This document shows, one piece after another, positions 29,013 through 38,223 of a stretch of DNA of 49,045 nt. The stretch's first letter is position 1. The number at the start of each line of letters is the position of its first letter. The notes under the pieces are model-generated. The model worked only from the letters and a program-made list of their open reading frames with translations, made no database searches and was not told the origin of the DNA. The position numbers were made by a program, and so were the translations under genes. This stretch comes from Thermoprotei archaeon. Its GTDB lineage: Archaea > Thermoproteota > Thermoprotei > Thermoproteales > B15-G16. Location: assembly GCA_003649205.1 (NCBI GenBank), contig QMRC01000014.1:1-49045 (forward strand). The letters run 5' to 3'.

Positions 29013-30050
29013 TTACTCCTTTGTCTCTGTTCCTGCTTGTTCTGGCTTTGCTTCTTTCTTCTTCTTCCACATTGGTGGGTATGTCCCTGGCTTCATAATT
29101 ACTCTCGTTGTTCTTACTGCAATGCCTTTCTCTACTGTTACCATTTCCTTACTTGTCATCTGTGCTCTTCCTAGAGCTACCAACTCGTTCTTGAGCGTCA
29201 TTATGGCTACGAGGTCACCTGGTTTGATACCGTCCTCTACCTTGACGATTCCAGGTACTGCTAATGAGGCTCCGTGACATATAGCGTCAACAGCTGAGTC
29301 ACGTACATAGACCTTCGGTATGTGTCTAACAGCGTACTCTACTGGGAGTATCACCTTCTTTATGTAGTCAGGTATATTGAATTCACGCCATAGGATTAAG
29401 GCATCTCTCAATTCATTTAGGGTAACTAGGTTCTCATCTTCGTGAAATGGCCCTACACGAATTCTCCTTAGTTCTCTCATGTGCGCACCAACACCTAAGG
29501 CTTCACCAATGTCATGACATAGCTTCCTTACGTATGTACCTGACTCACAGTGTATTCTGAGGAGTACATCCTTTCCTCTCTTCTCGAGAAGCTCTATGTT
29601 GTAGATGTGCTTGATGCGGATTCTCCTCTTAACAGCTGATCTCAGTGGCGGTCTCTGGTATATTGGACCAATAAATTCCTTAAGTACGTCCAGTAGCTGG
29701 CTCTCTGGTACATCGCTGTGAAGCCTCATCAAGCATATGTACTCCTTATCGCATCCTGCAAGTGCTTGTAGTACTTTCGTTGCTTCAGCAAGTGCAACTG
29801 GTAGTACACCAGATACCTTGGGGTCTAGAGTACCTGCATGCCCTGCTTTAGGTATATTGAGCATTCTCTTGATCCACGCAACAACTTCGTGGCTTGTCGG
29901 CCCTCTTGGTTTATCTAGATTCAGTACACCGTACCTGATGTGTGTTTCTGGGTCTCTATCCTCAGGTCTACACCCATACCTTGAGTCAGTGTACTCATCC
30001 TTTACCCTGTAGAGTAACGGTCTCTCGCTCACAGTCGATCTAGTTGCCAA
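29013..30050 (-). CDS. cbf5: tRNA/rRNA pseudouridine synthase Cbf5 (TruB family)
   Basis: 345 aa. Catalytic Asp in GHAGTLDPKVSGVLP (near residue 96); GVLNLDKPRGPTSHEV and CESGTYVRKLCHDIG are TruB/Cbf5 motifs. A PUA domain covers about residues 255-330, and a charged Lys/Glu tail ends the protein. It is the catalytic subunit of H/ACA RNPs and can also make tRNA U55. The frame opens at GTG 30056, only 2 bases after GAGGTG; TTG 30050 with 8-base spacing is the better start. It is 15-21 bases behind rpl14e. Confidence 0.95.
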   Translation of the reverse strand: MATRSTVSERPLLYRVKDEYTDSRYGCRPEDRDPETHIRYGVLNLDKPRGPTSHEVVAWIKRMLNIPKAGHAGTLDPKVSGVLPVALAEATKVLQALAGCDKEYICLMRLHSDVPESQLLDVLKEFIGPIYQRPPLRSAVKRRIRIKHIYNIELLEKRGKDVLLRIHCESGTYVRKLCHDIGEALGVGAHMRELRRIRVGPFHEDENLVTLNELRDALILWREFNIPDYIKKVILPVEYAVRHIPKVYVRDSAVDAICHGASLAVPGIVKVEDGIKPGDLVAIMTLKNELVALGRAQMTSKEMVTVEKGIAVRTTRVIMKPGTYPPMWKKKKEAKPEQAGTETKE

Positions 30051-30071
30051 AGTCACTGCACCTCAAGTACA

Positions 30072-30359
30072 TTAAGTGAAAGCTGGTTTAACTTTCTTCT
30101 TCATCTCCTCCAGTAAACCTGCCTTCTCTAGTGCCTTGAGTACTTCCTCATCGCTTGCTCCCTTAGGTATATCTATCTTGAGATCTGTCGGTTCTAGGTG
30201 CTTTATGTTGCATCTCCTTCTTTTCACACCTGTAAGTGACTTAGGTCCTGTAATGAGCACGAAATTGTCATCTATTATGTCAACTATGACGCACTTCCTA
30301 CCTGCTTCCCTACCAGCTATCTTCACACAGATTCTACCAACCTCGATTACTGGTGGCAT
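30072..30359 (-). CDS. rpl14e: 50S ribosomal protein L14e (eL14)
   Basis: 95 aa. KOW-like core: [52 protein letters not shown]. It is kept in thermophilic archaea and eukaryotes and is absent from many mesophilic euryarchaea. It lies between cmk and cbf5, the usual archaeal order. Confidence 0.94.
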   Translation of the reverse strand: MPPVIEVGRICVKIAGREAGRKCVIVDIIDDNFVLITGPKSLTGVKRRRCNIKHLEPTDLKIDIPKGASDEEVLKALEKAGLLEEMKKKVKPAFT

Positions 30360-30392
30360 GGTTACCCCCCACAGCGTAACTTAGCACGTGTA

Positions 30393-30977
30393 TTAATCCT
30401 TACTCTCCTGTGACTTAATGTAGTTGATGTATTCCTGTATGAAGGTTCTTATTACCTTTGCAACCGCTTCCTTAGGTAACTTCGTCGTGTCAATAACTAG
30501 GTCAAATATCGAGAGGTCACGGATGTCTATACCGTATATCTTGAGGTATCTCCTCCTATTACTCTCCTCCCTAAACATAACCTCTTTAAGAGCCTCCTCA
30601 TAGCTCTTACCATCCCTCTCAGCTATTCTCCTAGCTCTCTCATGTAGATCAGCCTTGAGGTATATCTTTATATCAGCTACATCCTTAAGCATCCATGCCG
30701 TTAGGTGACCCTCAACAACAACATTACCCTTAAGTGCCTCCTCCTTAGCCTTCTCATCAACGTACCTATCAATTGAGTCATCTGATTCAGCAAGCTTGTG
30801 AAGCTCTATAAGCGATATCCCTCTCTCCTTAGCAATGCTCCTAAATATCATACCAGTTGAGACGTACCTAAGAGAGAAGGTCTCAGCAATTAACTTCGCA
30901 TGAGTTGTCTTCCCTGAACCTGCTTGCCCACTGACAGCTATGACTAACCCACGTGATTTCCTAGCTTCGGAACCCAT
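30393..30977 (-). CDS. cmk: cytidylate kinase
   Basis: 194 aa from ATG 30977 (a TTG at 30986 is also in frame). P-loop VSGQAGSGKTTHAKLIAE, then RYVSTGMIFRSIAKERG for nucleotide binding, VVEGHLTAWML as Walker B-like region, and a lid RDGKSYEEALKEV with RRRYLKIYGIDI. It phosphorylates CMP and dCMP. It sits between rpl34e and rpl14e in the conserved archaeal operon. Confidence 0.93.
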   Translation of the reverse strand: MGSEARKSRGLVIAVSGQAGSGKTTHAKLIAETFSLRYVSTGMIFRSIAKERGISLIELHKLAESDDSIDRYVDEKAKEEALKGNVVVEGHLTAWMLKDVADIKIYLKADLHERARRIAERDGKSYEEALKEVMFREESNRRRYLKIYGIDIRDLSIFDLVIDTTKLPKEAVAKVIRTFIQEYINYIKSQESKD

Positions 30978-30997
30978 GATATTCAACTCACAGAGCT

Positions 30998-31261
30998 TTA
31001 ACTCGATGATGCTCTAACAGCTCTCTTAAGTGCTAACCTTAAACACCTATGACATACATTACCACCATAAGGTCTCGTTGGTGGTCTAATACTCTCGTGA
31101 GAACCCTTCCTCACTCTAGGCATACCCTGTAGAGGAGCACCACATATAGCGCAGTGAGGAACATTAGCCCTCCTCTTCTCGTAGTGAACCCTAACCTCAC
31201 CACTTGGCACACGAACCTTGACCCTACGTAATGACCTAGATCTATACGCTGGTCTTACCAT
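30998..31261 (-). CDS. rpl34e: 50S ribosomal protein L34e (eL34)
   Basis: 87 aa. Zinc site: CAICGAPLQG and CHRCL; basic start MVRPAYRSRSLRRVKVRVP. The frame opens 15 bases earlier, but ATG 31261 is preceded by GGAGGGG with proper spacing. First gene of the minus-strand operon rpl34e-cmk-rpl14e-cbf5; divergent from EF-1alpha across about 135 bases. Confidence 0.95.
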   Translation of the reverse strand: MVRPAYRSRSLRRVKVRVPSGEVRVHYEKRRANVPHCAICGAPLQGMPRVRKGSHESIRPPTRPYGGNVCHRCLRLALKRAVRASSS

Positions 31262-31330
31262 GAAAGACCCCTCCACACCACGTACCAGAGTGACCCCTTA
31301 ACCTTTACTTAGGTAACGCTACGGAGACAG

Positions 31331-31340
31331 ATTTATAAGA
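31331..31340 (+). promoter_or_regulatory. TATA box of the EF-1alpha gene
   Basis: ATTTATAAGA centred about 60 bases upstream of ATG 31398; predicted leader about 40 bases, ending in GGTGATTGGG. Confidence 0.5.
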
Positions 31341-31397
31341 CTGACTTCAGTGCTTAAACCGAGCCAATGAAGTAACTTACCTGACTTGGTGATTGGG

Positions 31398-32750
31398 ATG
31401 AGTTCGTCAAAGAAACCACACCTAAACTTAGCAATACTAGGTCACGTAGACCACGGTAAATCAACCCTCGTAGGACACCTGATGTTCCTAACAGGTGCCA
31501 TCGATGAGAAGACAATGAGAGAAATCGAGGAAATGGCTAAGAAGGTGGGTAAGGAATCCTTCAAGTTTGCATGGATTTTAGACAAGTATAAGGAGGAAAG
31601 AGAAAGAGGATTAACAATTGACGTATCACACGTGAAGTTTGAGACAGGTAAGTACTTCTTCACTATAATTGATTGTCCAGGTCATAGAGACTTCGTTAAG
31701 AACATGATCATAGGTACATCGCAGGCAGATGCAGCAATACTCGTAGTCTCAGCACACAAGGGTGAATTCGAAGCAGGTATTGGACCACAAGGACAGACGA
31801 GAGAACACATCTTCCTAGCTAGAACGCTAGGTATAGGTCAGGTCGTCGTAGTGATAAACAAGATGGACCTAGTGAACTACGACTATAAGAGATACCTAGA
31901 GGTAGCAGAGGGTGTAGCAAAGCTACTGAAGCTACTAGGCTACAAGATAACACCAGTTGAGTGGGAACACGAAGGAACTAAGTATAAGGGCTACGCCATT
32001 AACGATATACCATTCATACCAGTGAGCGCACTATATGGTGATAATCTAATTCAGAAATCACCAAAGATGCCGTGGTACAAAGGACCAACAGTAGTTGAGG
32101 CACTAGACATGTTGAAGGAACCACCAAGACCAATAGATAAACCATTGAGAATACCGATACAGGACGTATTCACGATAACTGGTGTCGGTACAGTACCTGT
32201 CGGTAGAGTTGAGTCAGGTGTGCTTAAGGTAGGTGACAAGGTAGTATTCATGCCACCAAATAAGGTCGGTGAAGTGAGATCCATTGAGACACACCATGTT
32301 AGAATTGATGAAGCGAAACCAGGTGATAACATTGGCTTCAACGTAAGAGGTATATCCAAGGACGATCTACGTAGAGGAGACGTAGCAGGGCATCCAACTC
32401 ATCCACCAACAGTAGCAGAGGAGTTCGTAGCTAGAATCTTCATCCTATGGCACCCAACAGCAATTGGCGTAGGATACACACCAGTACTACACATACACAC
32501 AGCAACAGTACCAGCTAAGATCGTTGAGCTAATTGCCAAGCTAGATCCAAGAACAGGTGCAGTAGTCGAGCAGAAACCAGCATTCCTCAAACAAGGTGAC
32601 GCAGCAGTAGTGAGAATTAAGCCACTGAAACCAGTTGTCGTAGAGAAGTACTCAGACTTCCCAGGTCTAGGCAGATTCGCACTAAGAGACATGGGTAGAA
32701 CAGTAGCAGCTGGGCAAGTAATTGAAGTAAAGCCAGCTAAGGTAACCTAA
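31398..32750 (+). CDS. tuf: translation elongation factor 1-alpha
   Basis: 450 aa. GTPase motifs: GHVDHGKST (G1), [16 protein letters not shown] (switch I), [12 protein letters not shown] (G3), NKMDLV (G4), SALYGDN (G5); two beta-barrel domains follow. It delivers aminoacyl-tRNA to the ribosome. The frame opens at TTG 31386, but GGTGAT before ATG 31398 favours the latter, and [15 protein letters not shown] is a normal N-terminus. Codon choice is strongly A-ending (CTA, GTA, CCA, GCA), as expected for the most highly expressed gene here. Confidence 0.98.
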   Translation: MSSSKKPHLNLAILGHVDHGKSTLVGHLMFLTGAIDEKTMREIEEMAKKVGKESFKFAWILDKYKEERERGLTIDVSHVKFETGKYFFTIIDCPGHRDFVKNMIIGTSQADAAILVVSAHKGEFEAGIGPQGQTREHIFLARTLGIGQVVVVINKMDLVNYDYKRYLEVAEGVAKLLKLLGYKITPVEWEHEGTKYKGYAINDIPFIPVSALYGDNLIQKSPKMPWYKGPTVVEALDMLKEPPRPIDKPLRIPIQDVFTITGVGTVPVGRVESGVLKVGDKVVFMPPNKVGEVRSIETHHVRIDEAKPGDNIGFNVRGISKDDLRRGDVAGHPTHPPTVAEEFVARIFILWHPTAIGVGYTPVLHIHTATVPAKIVELIAKLDPRTGAVVEQKPAFLKQGDAAVVRIKPLKPVVVEKYSDFPGLGRFALRDMGRTVAAGQVIEVKPAKVT

Positions 32751-32802
32751 AAGTAATTGACCTCCCTCTTTTGAACTTCAATAGGTAAAGTATTTCAATC
32801 AA

Positions 32803-32808
32803 TTTTTT
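32803..32808 (+). terminator. T-run terminator-like signal after EF-1alpha
   Basis: Six T in a C/T-rich context (AATTTTTTCCTCTT), with another T-rich stretch CCTCTTTT about 35 bases earlier. Archaeal polymerase terminates on such T-runs without a hairpin. Some transcripts may still reach rps10. Confidence 0.35.
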
Positions 32809-32837
32809 CCTCTTATCCTAAGCAAGTAGGTGAGATC

Positions 32838-33146
32838 ATGGTCCGCAAAGTACGTATTAGACTATACAGCACAGACTACAAGAAGCTAAATGAAGTCTGC
32901 AGGGAGATAGTAGACATTGCAAAGAAGACTGGTGTCAGAGTAGCAGGACCAATACCACTACCAACACAGAGAAGAATAGTCACAGTAAGATGTACACCCT
33001 GTGGACAGGGATACCACACGTTCGATCATTGGGAATTGAGAATACACAAGAGGATTATCGATATGGATGCTGATGAGAGAGCACTAAGACAACTTATGAG
33101 AATAAAGGTACCTGAAGAGGTCAAGATAGAGATCGAGCTAATATAA
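32838..33146 (+). CDS. rps10: 30S ribosomal protein S10 (uS10)
   Basis: 102 aa. [39 protein letters not shown] and [18 protein letters not shown] are diagnostic. AGGTGA lies 4 bases before ATG 32838. It follows EF-1alpha after 87 bases, the canonical tuf-rps10 order; the S12 and S7 genes that normally precede them are elsewhere in the window. Confidence 0.95.
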   Translation: MVRKVRIRLYSTDYKKLNEVCREIVDIAKKTGVRVAGPIPLPTQRRIVTVRCTPCGQGYHTFDHWELRIHKRIIDMDADERALRQLMRIKVPEEVKIEIELI

Positions 33147-33407
33147 CCGAAACACAGTCTCAATACTACCTAGAATACTCAATACCGGGCAATATCCTAA
33201 TAAGAACATCTACTCGTCGCTTAGCAAACTCCACATCCGTCGAGTCTAATGGACCTCGCTAAGAATACACGGTCGCAGTAGACTAATTAGTTTTCGACTA
33301 GCTCCACACCTTCGACCTCATGCTGTCCACAGCGTGGAGACCAATAGTTTCACGCTATGGAGTAATGAGGTAAGGTTAAATAGTGAGAATGGGGACTTCA
33401 TGACAGA
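33147..33407. other. noncoding stretch upstream of tRNA-Ser(CGA)
   Basis: No gene is apparent. It contains an imperfect inverted repeat, TCCACAGCGTG (33326-33336) with CACGCTATGGA (33351-33361), 10 of 11 pairs and a 14-base loop. Weaker pairings are AGTCTA (33243-33248) with TAGACT (33279-33284), and CTTAGC (33220-33225) with GCTAAG (33258-33263). The last 30 bases hold the tRNA promoter. An unrecognised small RNA is possible. Confidence 0.3.
33376..33382 (+). promoter_or_regulatory. TATA box of tRNA-Ser(CGA)
   Basis: TTAAATA about 26-32 bases upstream of the first tRNA base, the expected spacing for an archaeal tRNA promoter. Confidence 0.5.
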
Positions 33408-33499
33408 GCCGGGGTGCCCGAGCCAGGTCTAAGGGGTGGGACTCGAGATCCCATGGGGCGTTGCGCCCCGCGTGGGTTCAAATCCCACCCCCGGCGCCA
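33408..33499 (+). tRNA. tRNA-Ser (CGA anticodon) with encoded CCA
   Basis: Acceptor GCCGGGG/CCCCGGC, D-stem CCC/GGG, anticodon stem TGGGA/TCCCA around CTCGAGA, anticodon CGA. Long variable arm GGGGCG/CGCCCC with a 3-base loop; T-arm GTGGG, TTCAAAT, CCCAC. Discriminator G and CCA (33497-33499) are encoded. Acceptor, T-arm and most of the D-arm are identical to the tRNA-Ser(GGA) gene on the opposite strand 4.4 kb away. Confidence 0.96.
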
Positions 33500-33560
33500 A
33501 ATTACCCCCAATCTAATTCTTCAGCGACTTCTAATTCTCCTAACTAGTCAGTCTATGTAA

Positions 33561-33609
33561 TCAGCCAACCAGGGCATCATCACAATTCAGGAGGCACCTG
33601 TATCATCAC
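33561..33609 (-). ncRNA. C/D box sRNA (dual 2'-O-methylation guide)
   Basis: Read on the minus strand all parts fit the archaeal consensus exactly: C box GTGATGA (33609-33603), 12-base guide TACAGGTGCCTC, D' box CTGA (33590-33587), 3-base spacer, C' box GTGATGA (33583-33577), 12-base guide TGCCCTGGTTGG, D box CTGA (33564-33561). By the N+5 rule the predicted methylated bases are the C in GAGG-C-ACCUGUA and the C in CCAA-C-CAGGGCA. It lies in the gap between tRNA-Ser and the antiporter gene, opposite to both. Confidence 0.85.
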
Positions 33610-33734
33610 CTGAATTAACACCTAGGTATTACACAGCTATATCCTCTATTCTCAACGGTCACTAAATATAGTAACTAAATAACCATAAGTATTTAAGTAG
33701 GTAGGAAATTGCTAATGAGAAAGTGGTGCTGAAC

Positions 33735-34973
33735 ATGGGGACTGAGGAGGCCTTAGCTACTCTCCTCCAGTGTTTTGCTCTTGCGCTAATATTTGGTAAA
33801 TTGCTTGAAGAGCTTGTTCTTAGGTTGAAGGCTCCACCTGTTCTCGGTGATTTAATTGCTGGTTTAATCCTTGGTCCTACACTCCTCGGTGTTTATAGGG
33901 TTAGTGAAGTCGTTGATGTAGTTGCTTGGTTTGGAATCTGTATGTTGCTGTTCTATGCTGGTCTCGAGACTAGGTACAGGGATTTCATGAAGAATATTCC
34001 GAGAGCTGGCTTGATAACTGTTGGTGAGGCTATAGCTGCATTCGCTATGGGTGTTCTCGTTGGTTTGGTATTTGGTTATCCACTTACTTCAAGTCTCTTC
34101 ATAGGTGCTGTGTTAGAGGCTACTAGCGTTAGTGTTACTGCTAGGACCTTAGTTGAGATCGATAAGTTGAGAACTATTGAGGGTTGTACAATTCTTGGTG
34201 TAGCTGTTCTAGATGACGTAACTTCGCTAGTCACCATAGTGGCGTGTGCATCGCTTGTTCGTGCTCATGCACTTGCTGTTACTAAGGTAGCTGAGATCAT
34301 GGTTCTAGCGTTCACCTACTGGTTACTTGTTGTCATTGTATTTCACAAACTATCGAACTACATACCTAGGATAGCTTACAAGATGCATACAGCAGAATCA
34401 CTACTTTCAATTCTCATAGGTCTCTTCTGCTTAGTAGCAGGTCTATCTCGATACCTGCACCTCTCACCACTTATTGGTGCATATGCTATAGGCCTTGCTC
34501 TTTCTGAGATTAGTGGTTTAGCAGGAACAGCTGAGAAAGTTAGGTCTATAGCCTTCATATTCTCAACACTATTCTTCGTGACTACTGCTGCTAAGCTAGA
34601 TGTCAAGACCGCCTTGAGACCAGAGTTAGTACCGTTCTACGTAGCTATGGTACTAGCTGCTTTTGCAGGTAAGTTACTTGGTGCTGGTTTAACCTCTCTG
34701 ATAATTGGTTACCCACCACACGCTGCATTGAGGATAGCTACTGGTCTCTTTCCACGTTGTGAGTTCTGTATAGTAGCTGCCTACATAGGTCTTACGTACG
34801 GTGTACTGGGTACTGAGGTGTACTTCGCCGCATTAATGATTGTGCTAGTAACTAACTTCGCAACACCTCCACTACTCAAGTTGGTATTTACTAGAGGACC
34901 TGAGACTAGGGAGGTTAAGTCTAGGTTAGGTGCTGTTAAGGAACTACTTATTAGACGCCTAAGGAAGAGATGA
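33735..34973 (+). CDS. cation/proton antiporter, CPA2 (KefB/NapA-like) family
   Basis: 412 aa from ATG 33735 (GTG 33723 also in frame), with about 12 membrane segments. Typical elements: LKAPPVLGDLIAGLILGP, FGICMLLFYAGLETR, and the ion-binding double Asp in VAVLDDVTSLV near residue 160. The pattern FPRCEFCIVAA near residue 340 matches the segment carrying the second transport site. It exchanges Na+ or K+ for H+ at the membrane. No TrkA domain is fused; the CBS protein starts just downstream and may regulate it. A TATA-like TATTTAAG is near 33690. Confidence 0.88.
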   Translation: MGTEEALATLLQCFALALIFGKLLEELVLRLKAPPVLGDLIAGLILGPTLLGVYRVSEVVDVVAWFGICMLLFYAGLETRYRDFMKNIPRAGLITVGEAIAAFAMGVLVGLVFGYPLTSSLFIGAVLEATSVSVTARTLVEIDKLRTIEGCTILGVAVLDDVTSLVTIVACASLVRAHALAVTKVAEIMVLAFTYWLLVVIVFHKLSNYIPRIAYKMHTAESLLSILIGLFCLVAGLSRYLHLSPLIGAYAIGLALSEISGLAGTAEKVRSIAFIFSTLFFVTTAAKLDVKTALRPELVPFYVAMVLAAFAGKLLGAGLTSLIIGYPPHAALRIATGLFPRCEFCIVAAYIGLTYGVLGTEVYFAALMIVLVTNFATPPLLKLVFTRGPETREVKSRLGAVKELLIRRLRKR

Positions 34974-34988
34974 TTATTGGGTGTAGTG

Positions 34989-35558
34989 ATGTTAAGTAGA
35001 GGTAGATCACTCGCACAAGCGCTAGAGAATATATTGATGATGACTGTAGGTGAGTTCATAGAGCGATATAGGGATCTACTACCACGATTTACCATGATAA
35101 GTGAGACAGAGACTTTGGAGAAAGTACTTGAGCACATATACAATGGCTACCACTACATAGTGGTCACTGATCACAGAGGTAGAGTACGTGGTGTAGTCTA
35201 CCACCTAGACCTGATATACTCAATAGGTCATCCACACTTCGAGCAAATACCTGCACTGCTCAACATACTACACTTCAGGAGGAGAATTAAGGTACCAATC
35301 GATGTTCTTCTGAAGACACCAGTAGATGAGATCATGAGGAGGACACCACCATGCATTAAGGAGGATAAGTTAGTTAGCGATAGTGTTGACCTAATGCATA
35401 AGGTGCATAGGAGCTACGTGATAGTGATGTCTAAAAGTGATGAGGTGAGGGGTATAGTCACAGCTCATTCAATTCTCAGAGCTGCGTTGAGGGAAAGTGG
35501 TTCACCAATTGATGTTCGTACTCATGCACATCATTCTGCAGAGTTATCTCCTACGTAG
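34989..35558 (+). CDS. CBS-domain pair protein
   Basis: 189 aa from ATG 34989 (TTG 34977 in frame). Two CBS repeats: TLEKVLEHIYNGYHYIVVTD with GRVRGVVYHLDL, and SDSVDLMHKVHRSYVIVM with DEVRGIVTAHSIL. Such pairs bind adenine nucleotides and switch partner proteins. The gene begins about 15 bases after the antiporter stop, so they form an operon; regulation of the antiporter by nucleotide or ionic state is an inference. A His-rich tail (HAHHSAE) ends the protein. Confidence 0.85.
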   Translation: MLSRGRSLAQALENILMMTVGEFIERYRDLLPRFTMISETETLEKVLEHIYNGYHYIVVTDHRGRVRGVVYHLDLIYSIGHPHFEQIPALLNILHFRRRIKVPIDVLLKTPVDEIMRRTPPCIKEDKLVSDSVDLMHKVHRSYVIVMSKSDEVRGIVTAHSILRAALRESGSPIDVRTHAHHSAELSPT

Positions 35559-35608
35559 GAAGCTAGTTTTTAGATGTACTCTATGGGTCATAGGGTGGGG
35601 GCTAACCT

Positions 35609-36040
35609 ATGTCTGAGAAGAGGTTTGAGTTTTTAGATCACACAGCTGATGTACTCATAAGAGCTTATGGAGATACCTTGGAGAGGGCTTTCGAGAATGC
35701 AGCTCTAGCTGTTTTCGAGGTAATTACAGATACGAGTAAGGTTGAGCCGAAGGTTAGGGTTGAGGTAGAGATAGAAGGTGAAGACCTAGAGCAGCTTCTC
35801 TATAGGTGGATTGAGGAGCTACTGATCCATCATGACAGTGAGGGTCTAGTATTCTCCAAGTTCAGAGTATCAATATCTCGCGAAGATACGATCTACAGGT
35901 TAAGAGGTGAAGCTTGGGGTGAGGTGTTTGATCCAGATAAACACGAGCACAGAACAGTGGTTAAAGCTATGACGTATGCACAGATGGAGATAGGTAAGCT
36001 AGATAGCACACACTACGTACAGTTCGTAGTCGATATTTAG
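35609..36040 (+). CDS. archease (RtcB activator)
   Basis: 143 aa, the usual size. FEFLDHTADVLIRAYG carries the conserved metal-binding Asp/His site; KAMTYAQMEI and YVQFVVDI at the end are family hallmarks. Archease speeds guanylylation and turnover of the RNA ligase RtcB. The rtcB gene follows about 55 bases later with its own TATA-like sequence, which fits a functional pair. Confidence 0.95.
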   Translation: MSEKRFEFLDHTADVLIRAYGDTLERAFENAALAVFEVITDTSKVEPKVRVEVEIEGEDLEQLLYRWIEELLIHHDSEGLVFSKFRVSISREDTIYRLRGEAWGEVFDPDKHEHRTVVKAMTYAQMEIGKLDSTHYVQFVVDI

Positions 36041-36052
36041 TCATTAGCTAAG

Positions 36053-36060
36053 CTTAAAAG
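36053..36060 (+). promoter_or_regulatory. TATA box of rtcB-rps7
   Basis: CTTAAAAG 35-42 bases upstream of ATG 36095, between archease and rtcB. Confidence 0.4.
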
Positions 36061-36094
36061 TGTACATATCTTATTGTTGAGCCGAGGGAACTTT

Positions 36095-37549
36095 ATGTCC
36101 CATAGAGTACCACTCAAGAGAGTCGCAGAGTTCGAGTGGGAAATACCGAAGGAATATCGTAGGGAGATGAGAGTACCTGCTAGAATCTTCGCAGATGAGG
36201 TACTGCTAGAGAAGATGAAGACCGACCTAACACTAGTACAGGCAGCCAACGTAGCTTGCTTACCAGGCATCTACAAGTATGCGATAGTTCTACCTGATGG
36301 ACATCAGGGATACGGATTTCCAATAGGTGGTGTAGCCGCTTTCGATGCTGAGGAAGGAGTAATTAGCCCAGGTGGAGTCGGCTATGATATTAACTGTGGT
36401 GTAAGACTTATCAGAACGAACTTAACAATTAAGGAGTTGAGACCGTACCTAAAGGAGCTAATTGACACTATCTTTCGCATGGTACCTTCAGGACTGGGAT
36501 CGACAGGTAAGATAAGGCTAAGCATAAGCGAGATGGACAATGTACTGGCTGAGGGAGTAGATTGGGCAATTAAGCACGGTTACGGTTGGGCTGAAGATAG
36601 GGACTACTGTGAGGAGCACGGTCACATGGTACAGGCAGATCCAGATAAGGTATCGAATAGAGCTAAGAGCAGAGGTAGTAACCAGCTAGGAACACTAGGT
36701 AGTGGAAATCACTTCTTAGAAATCCAGGTAGTTGATAAGATCTACGATCCAGAGAAGGCAAAGGTAATGGGTATCTACGAGGAAGGACAGATCTGCGTTA
36801 TGATCCACACAGGTAGTAGAGGTCTAGGTCATCAGGTATGTAGTGACTACCTACAGATAATGGAGAGAGCAGTTAGGAGGTACGGTATCTGGATACCTGA
36901 TAGAGAGCTAGTATGCGTACCAGCTAAGAGTAAGGAAGCAGAACAGTACTTCTCAGCAATGGCTGCAGCAGCGAACTTCGCATGGGCTAACAGACAGTGT
37001 ATTCTTCATTGGGTGAGAGAAGCATTCAAGAAGGTACTCAAGAAGTCTGAGGAGGAGCTTGGTCTAGAGTTGGTGTACGACGTAGCACATAACATAGCTA
37101 AGCTAGAGGAGCACGTAATCGATGGTAAGAGGAGGAAAGTCTTCGTACACAGAAAGGGTGCGACAAGAGCATTTCCACCAGGACACCCAGATATACCACC
37201 AAAGTACAGGAGCATAGGACAACCAGTACTGATTCCAGGTTCGATGGGTACTGCTTCGTACGTGTTGGTAGGTACACCAAGAGCAATGGAAATAACATTT
37301 GGCTCAACTGCACATGGTGCAGGTAGGTACATGAGTAGAGAAGCAGCTGTGAGAACATGGAGTGGAGTTAGAATTAAACAAGAGCTAGAAGCAAGAGGTA
37401 TCCTCGTTAGAGCAGCTAACATAAGAGTTGTCGCGGAGGAAGCTCCCGGTGCATATAAGGATGTTGATAGGGTTGCAGAGGTAAGTCATAGAGTTGGTAT
37501 TGCAACCAAGGTAGTTAGGTTGGTACCTGTAGCAGTTGCTAAGGGATGA
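36095..37549 (+). CDS. rtcB: tRNA-splicing RNA ligase RtcB
   Basis: 484 aa from ATG 36095 (frame opens at TTG 36074; [17 protein letters not shown] is the normal N-terminus). Manganese and GTP site residues: [13 protein letters not shown] with Asp and Cys, [21 protein letters not shown], and the guanylylated His in [12 protein letters not shown]. It joins 2',3'-cyclic phosphate and 5'-OH ends after tRNA intron removal. No intein, unlike some archaeal RtcB genes. rps7 follows 4 bases later, so ligase and ribosomal protein share a transcript. Confidence 0.97.
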   Translation: MSHRVPLKRVAEFEWEIPKEYRREMRVPARIFADEVLLEKMKTDLTLVQAANVACLPGIYKYAIVLPDGHQGYGFPIGGVAAFDAEEGVISPGGVGYDINCGVRLIRTNLTIKELRPYLKELIDTIFRMVPSGLGSTGKIRLSISEMDNVLAEGVDWAIKHGYGWAEDRDYCEEHGHMVQADPDKVSNRAKSRGSNQLGTLGSGNHFLEIQVVDKIYDPEKAKVMGIYEEGQICVMIHTGSRGLGHQVCSDYLQIMERAVRRYGIWIPDRELVCVPAKSKEAEQYFSAMAAAANFAWANRQCILHWVREAFKKVLKKSEEELGLELVYDVAHNIAKLEEHVIDGKRRKVFVHRKGATRAFPPGHPDIPPKYRSIGQPVLIPGSMGTASYVLVGTPRAMEITFGSTAHGAGRYMSREAAVRTWSGVRIKQELEARGILVRAANIRVVAEEAPGAYKDVDRVAEVSHRVGIATKVVRLVPVAVAKG

Positions 37550-37553
37550 GATC

Positions 37554-38159
37554 ATGAGCTTAGAGACGCAGAAGAAGCTAAGAACCTTAGATGGTAAGGA
37601 AATTAAGGTATTTGGTAAATGGAGTATAGAAGACGTAGTTGTTAGAGATCCAGGGTTAGCTAGGTACATAAACCTCAAACCAATGCTAGTACCGTACACA
37701 GAGGGTAGGTACCAAAAGAGACCATTCGGTAAGGCTAAGATACCGATAGTTGAGAGGCTAATGAATCAACTAATGAGGCCAGGTAGGAACTCAGGTAAGA
37801 AACACCTAGCGTACAACATAGTTAAGAAAGCCTTCGAAATAATCCACCTGAAGACAGGTGAGAACCCTATACAGGTACTGGTTAGAGCTATTGAGAACGC
37901 AGCACCAAGGGAGGAAACTACAAGAATAGCCTACGGCGGTATCGTGTATCACGTAGCAGTTGACTGTGCACCACAGAGAAGAGTTGACCTAGCTATTAGG
38001 TGGATTGTTGAAGGTGCTAGATTAGCAGCATTCAATAACCCGAAGCCAATCGAGGAAGCTCTAGCTGATGAGATAATAGCAGCAGCGAGCAATGATCCAA
38101 AGAGCTACGCAATAAGGAAGAAAGATGAAGTTGAGAGAATAGCAGCATCCTCTAGATAG
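37554..38159 (+). CDS. rps7: 30S ribosomal protein S7 (uS7)
   Basis: 201 aa from ATG 37554 (TTG 37536 in frame inside rtcB). [60 protein letters not shown] and the C-terminal [10 protein letters not shown] identify archaeal S7. It organises the head of the small subunit. It is normally directly behind rps12; here it has been moved behind rtcB. Confidence 0.96.
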   Translation: MSLETQKKLRTLDGKEIKVFGKWSIEDVVVRDPGLARYINLKPMLVPYTEGRYQKRPFGKAKIPIVERLMNQLMRPGRNSGKKHLAYNIVKKAFEIIHLKTGENPIQVLVRAIENAAPREETTRIAYGGIVYHVAVDCAPQRRVDLAIRWIVEGARLAAFNNPKPIEEALADEIIAAASNDPKSYAIRKKDEVERIAASSR

Positions 38160-38183
38160 CACGAAATCCATGAATTGAAACAC

Positions 38184-38193
38184 CTTTTATTTC
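38184..38193 (+). promoter_or_regulatory. TATA box of the RFC operon
   Basis: CTTTTATTTC about 31-40 bases before ATG 38224, in a 64-base spacer after rps7. Confidence 0.45.
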
Positions 38194-38223
38194 CAAAACA
38201 ATTTAGTCATTTGGGGTTTTGAA

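Noticed and set aside
28883..33499. Inversion between the two tRNA-Ser genes as cause of the operon layout
   Set aside because: L34e-cmk-L14e-cbf5 and S13-S4-S11 are still in the canonical order and direction, so no inversion of that segment is needed; only an insertion between cbf5 and S13.
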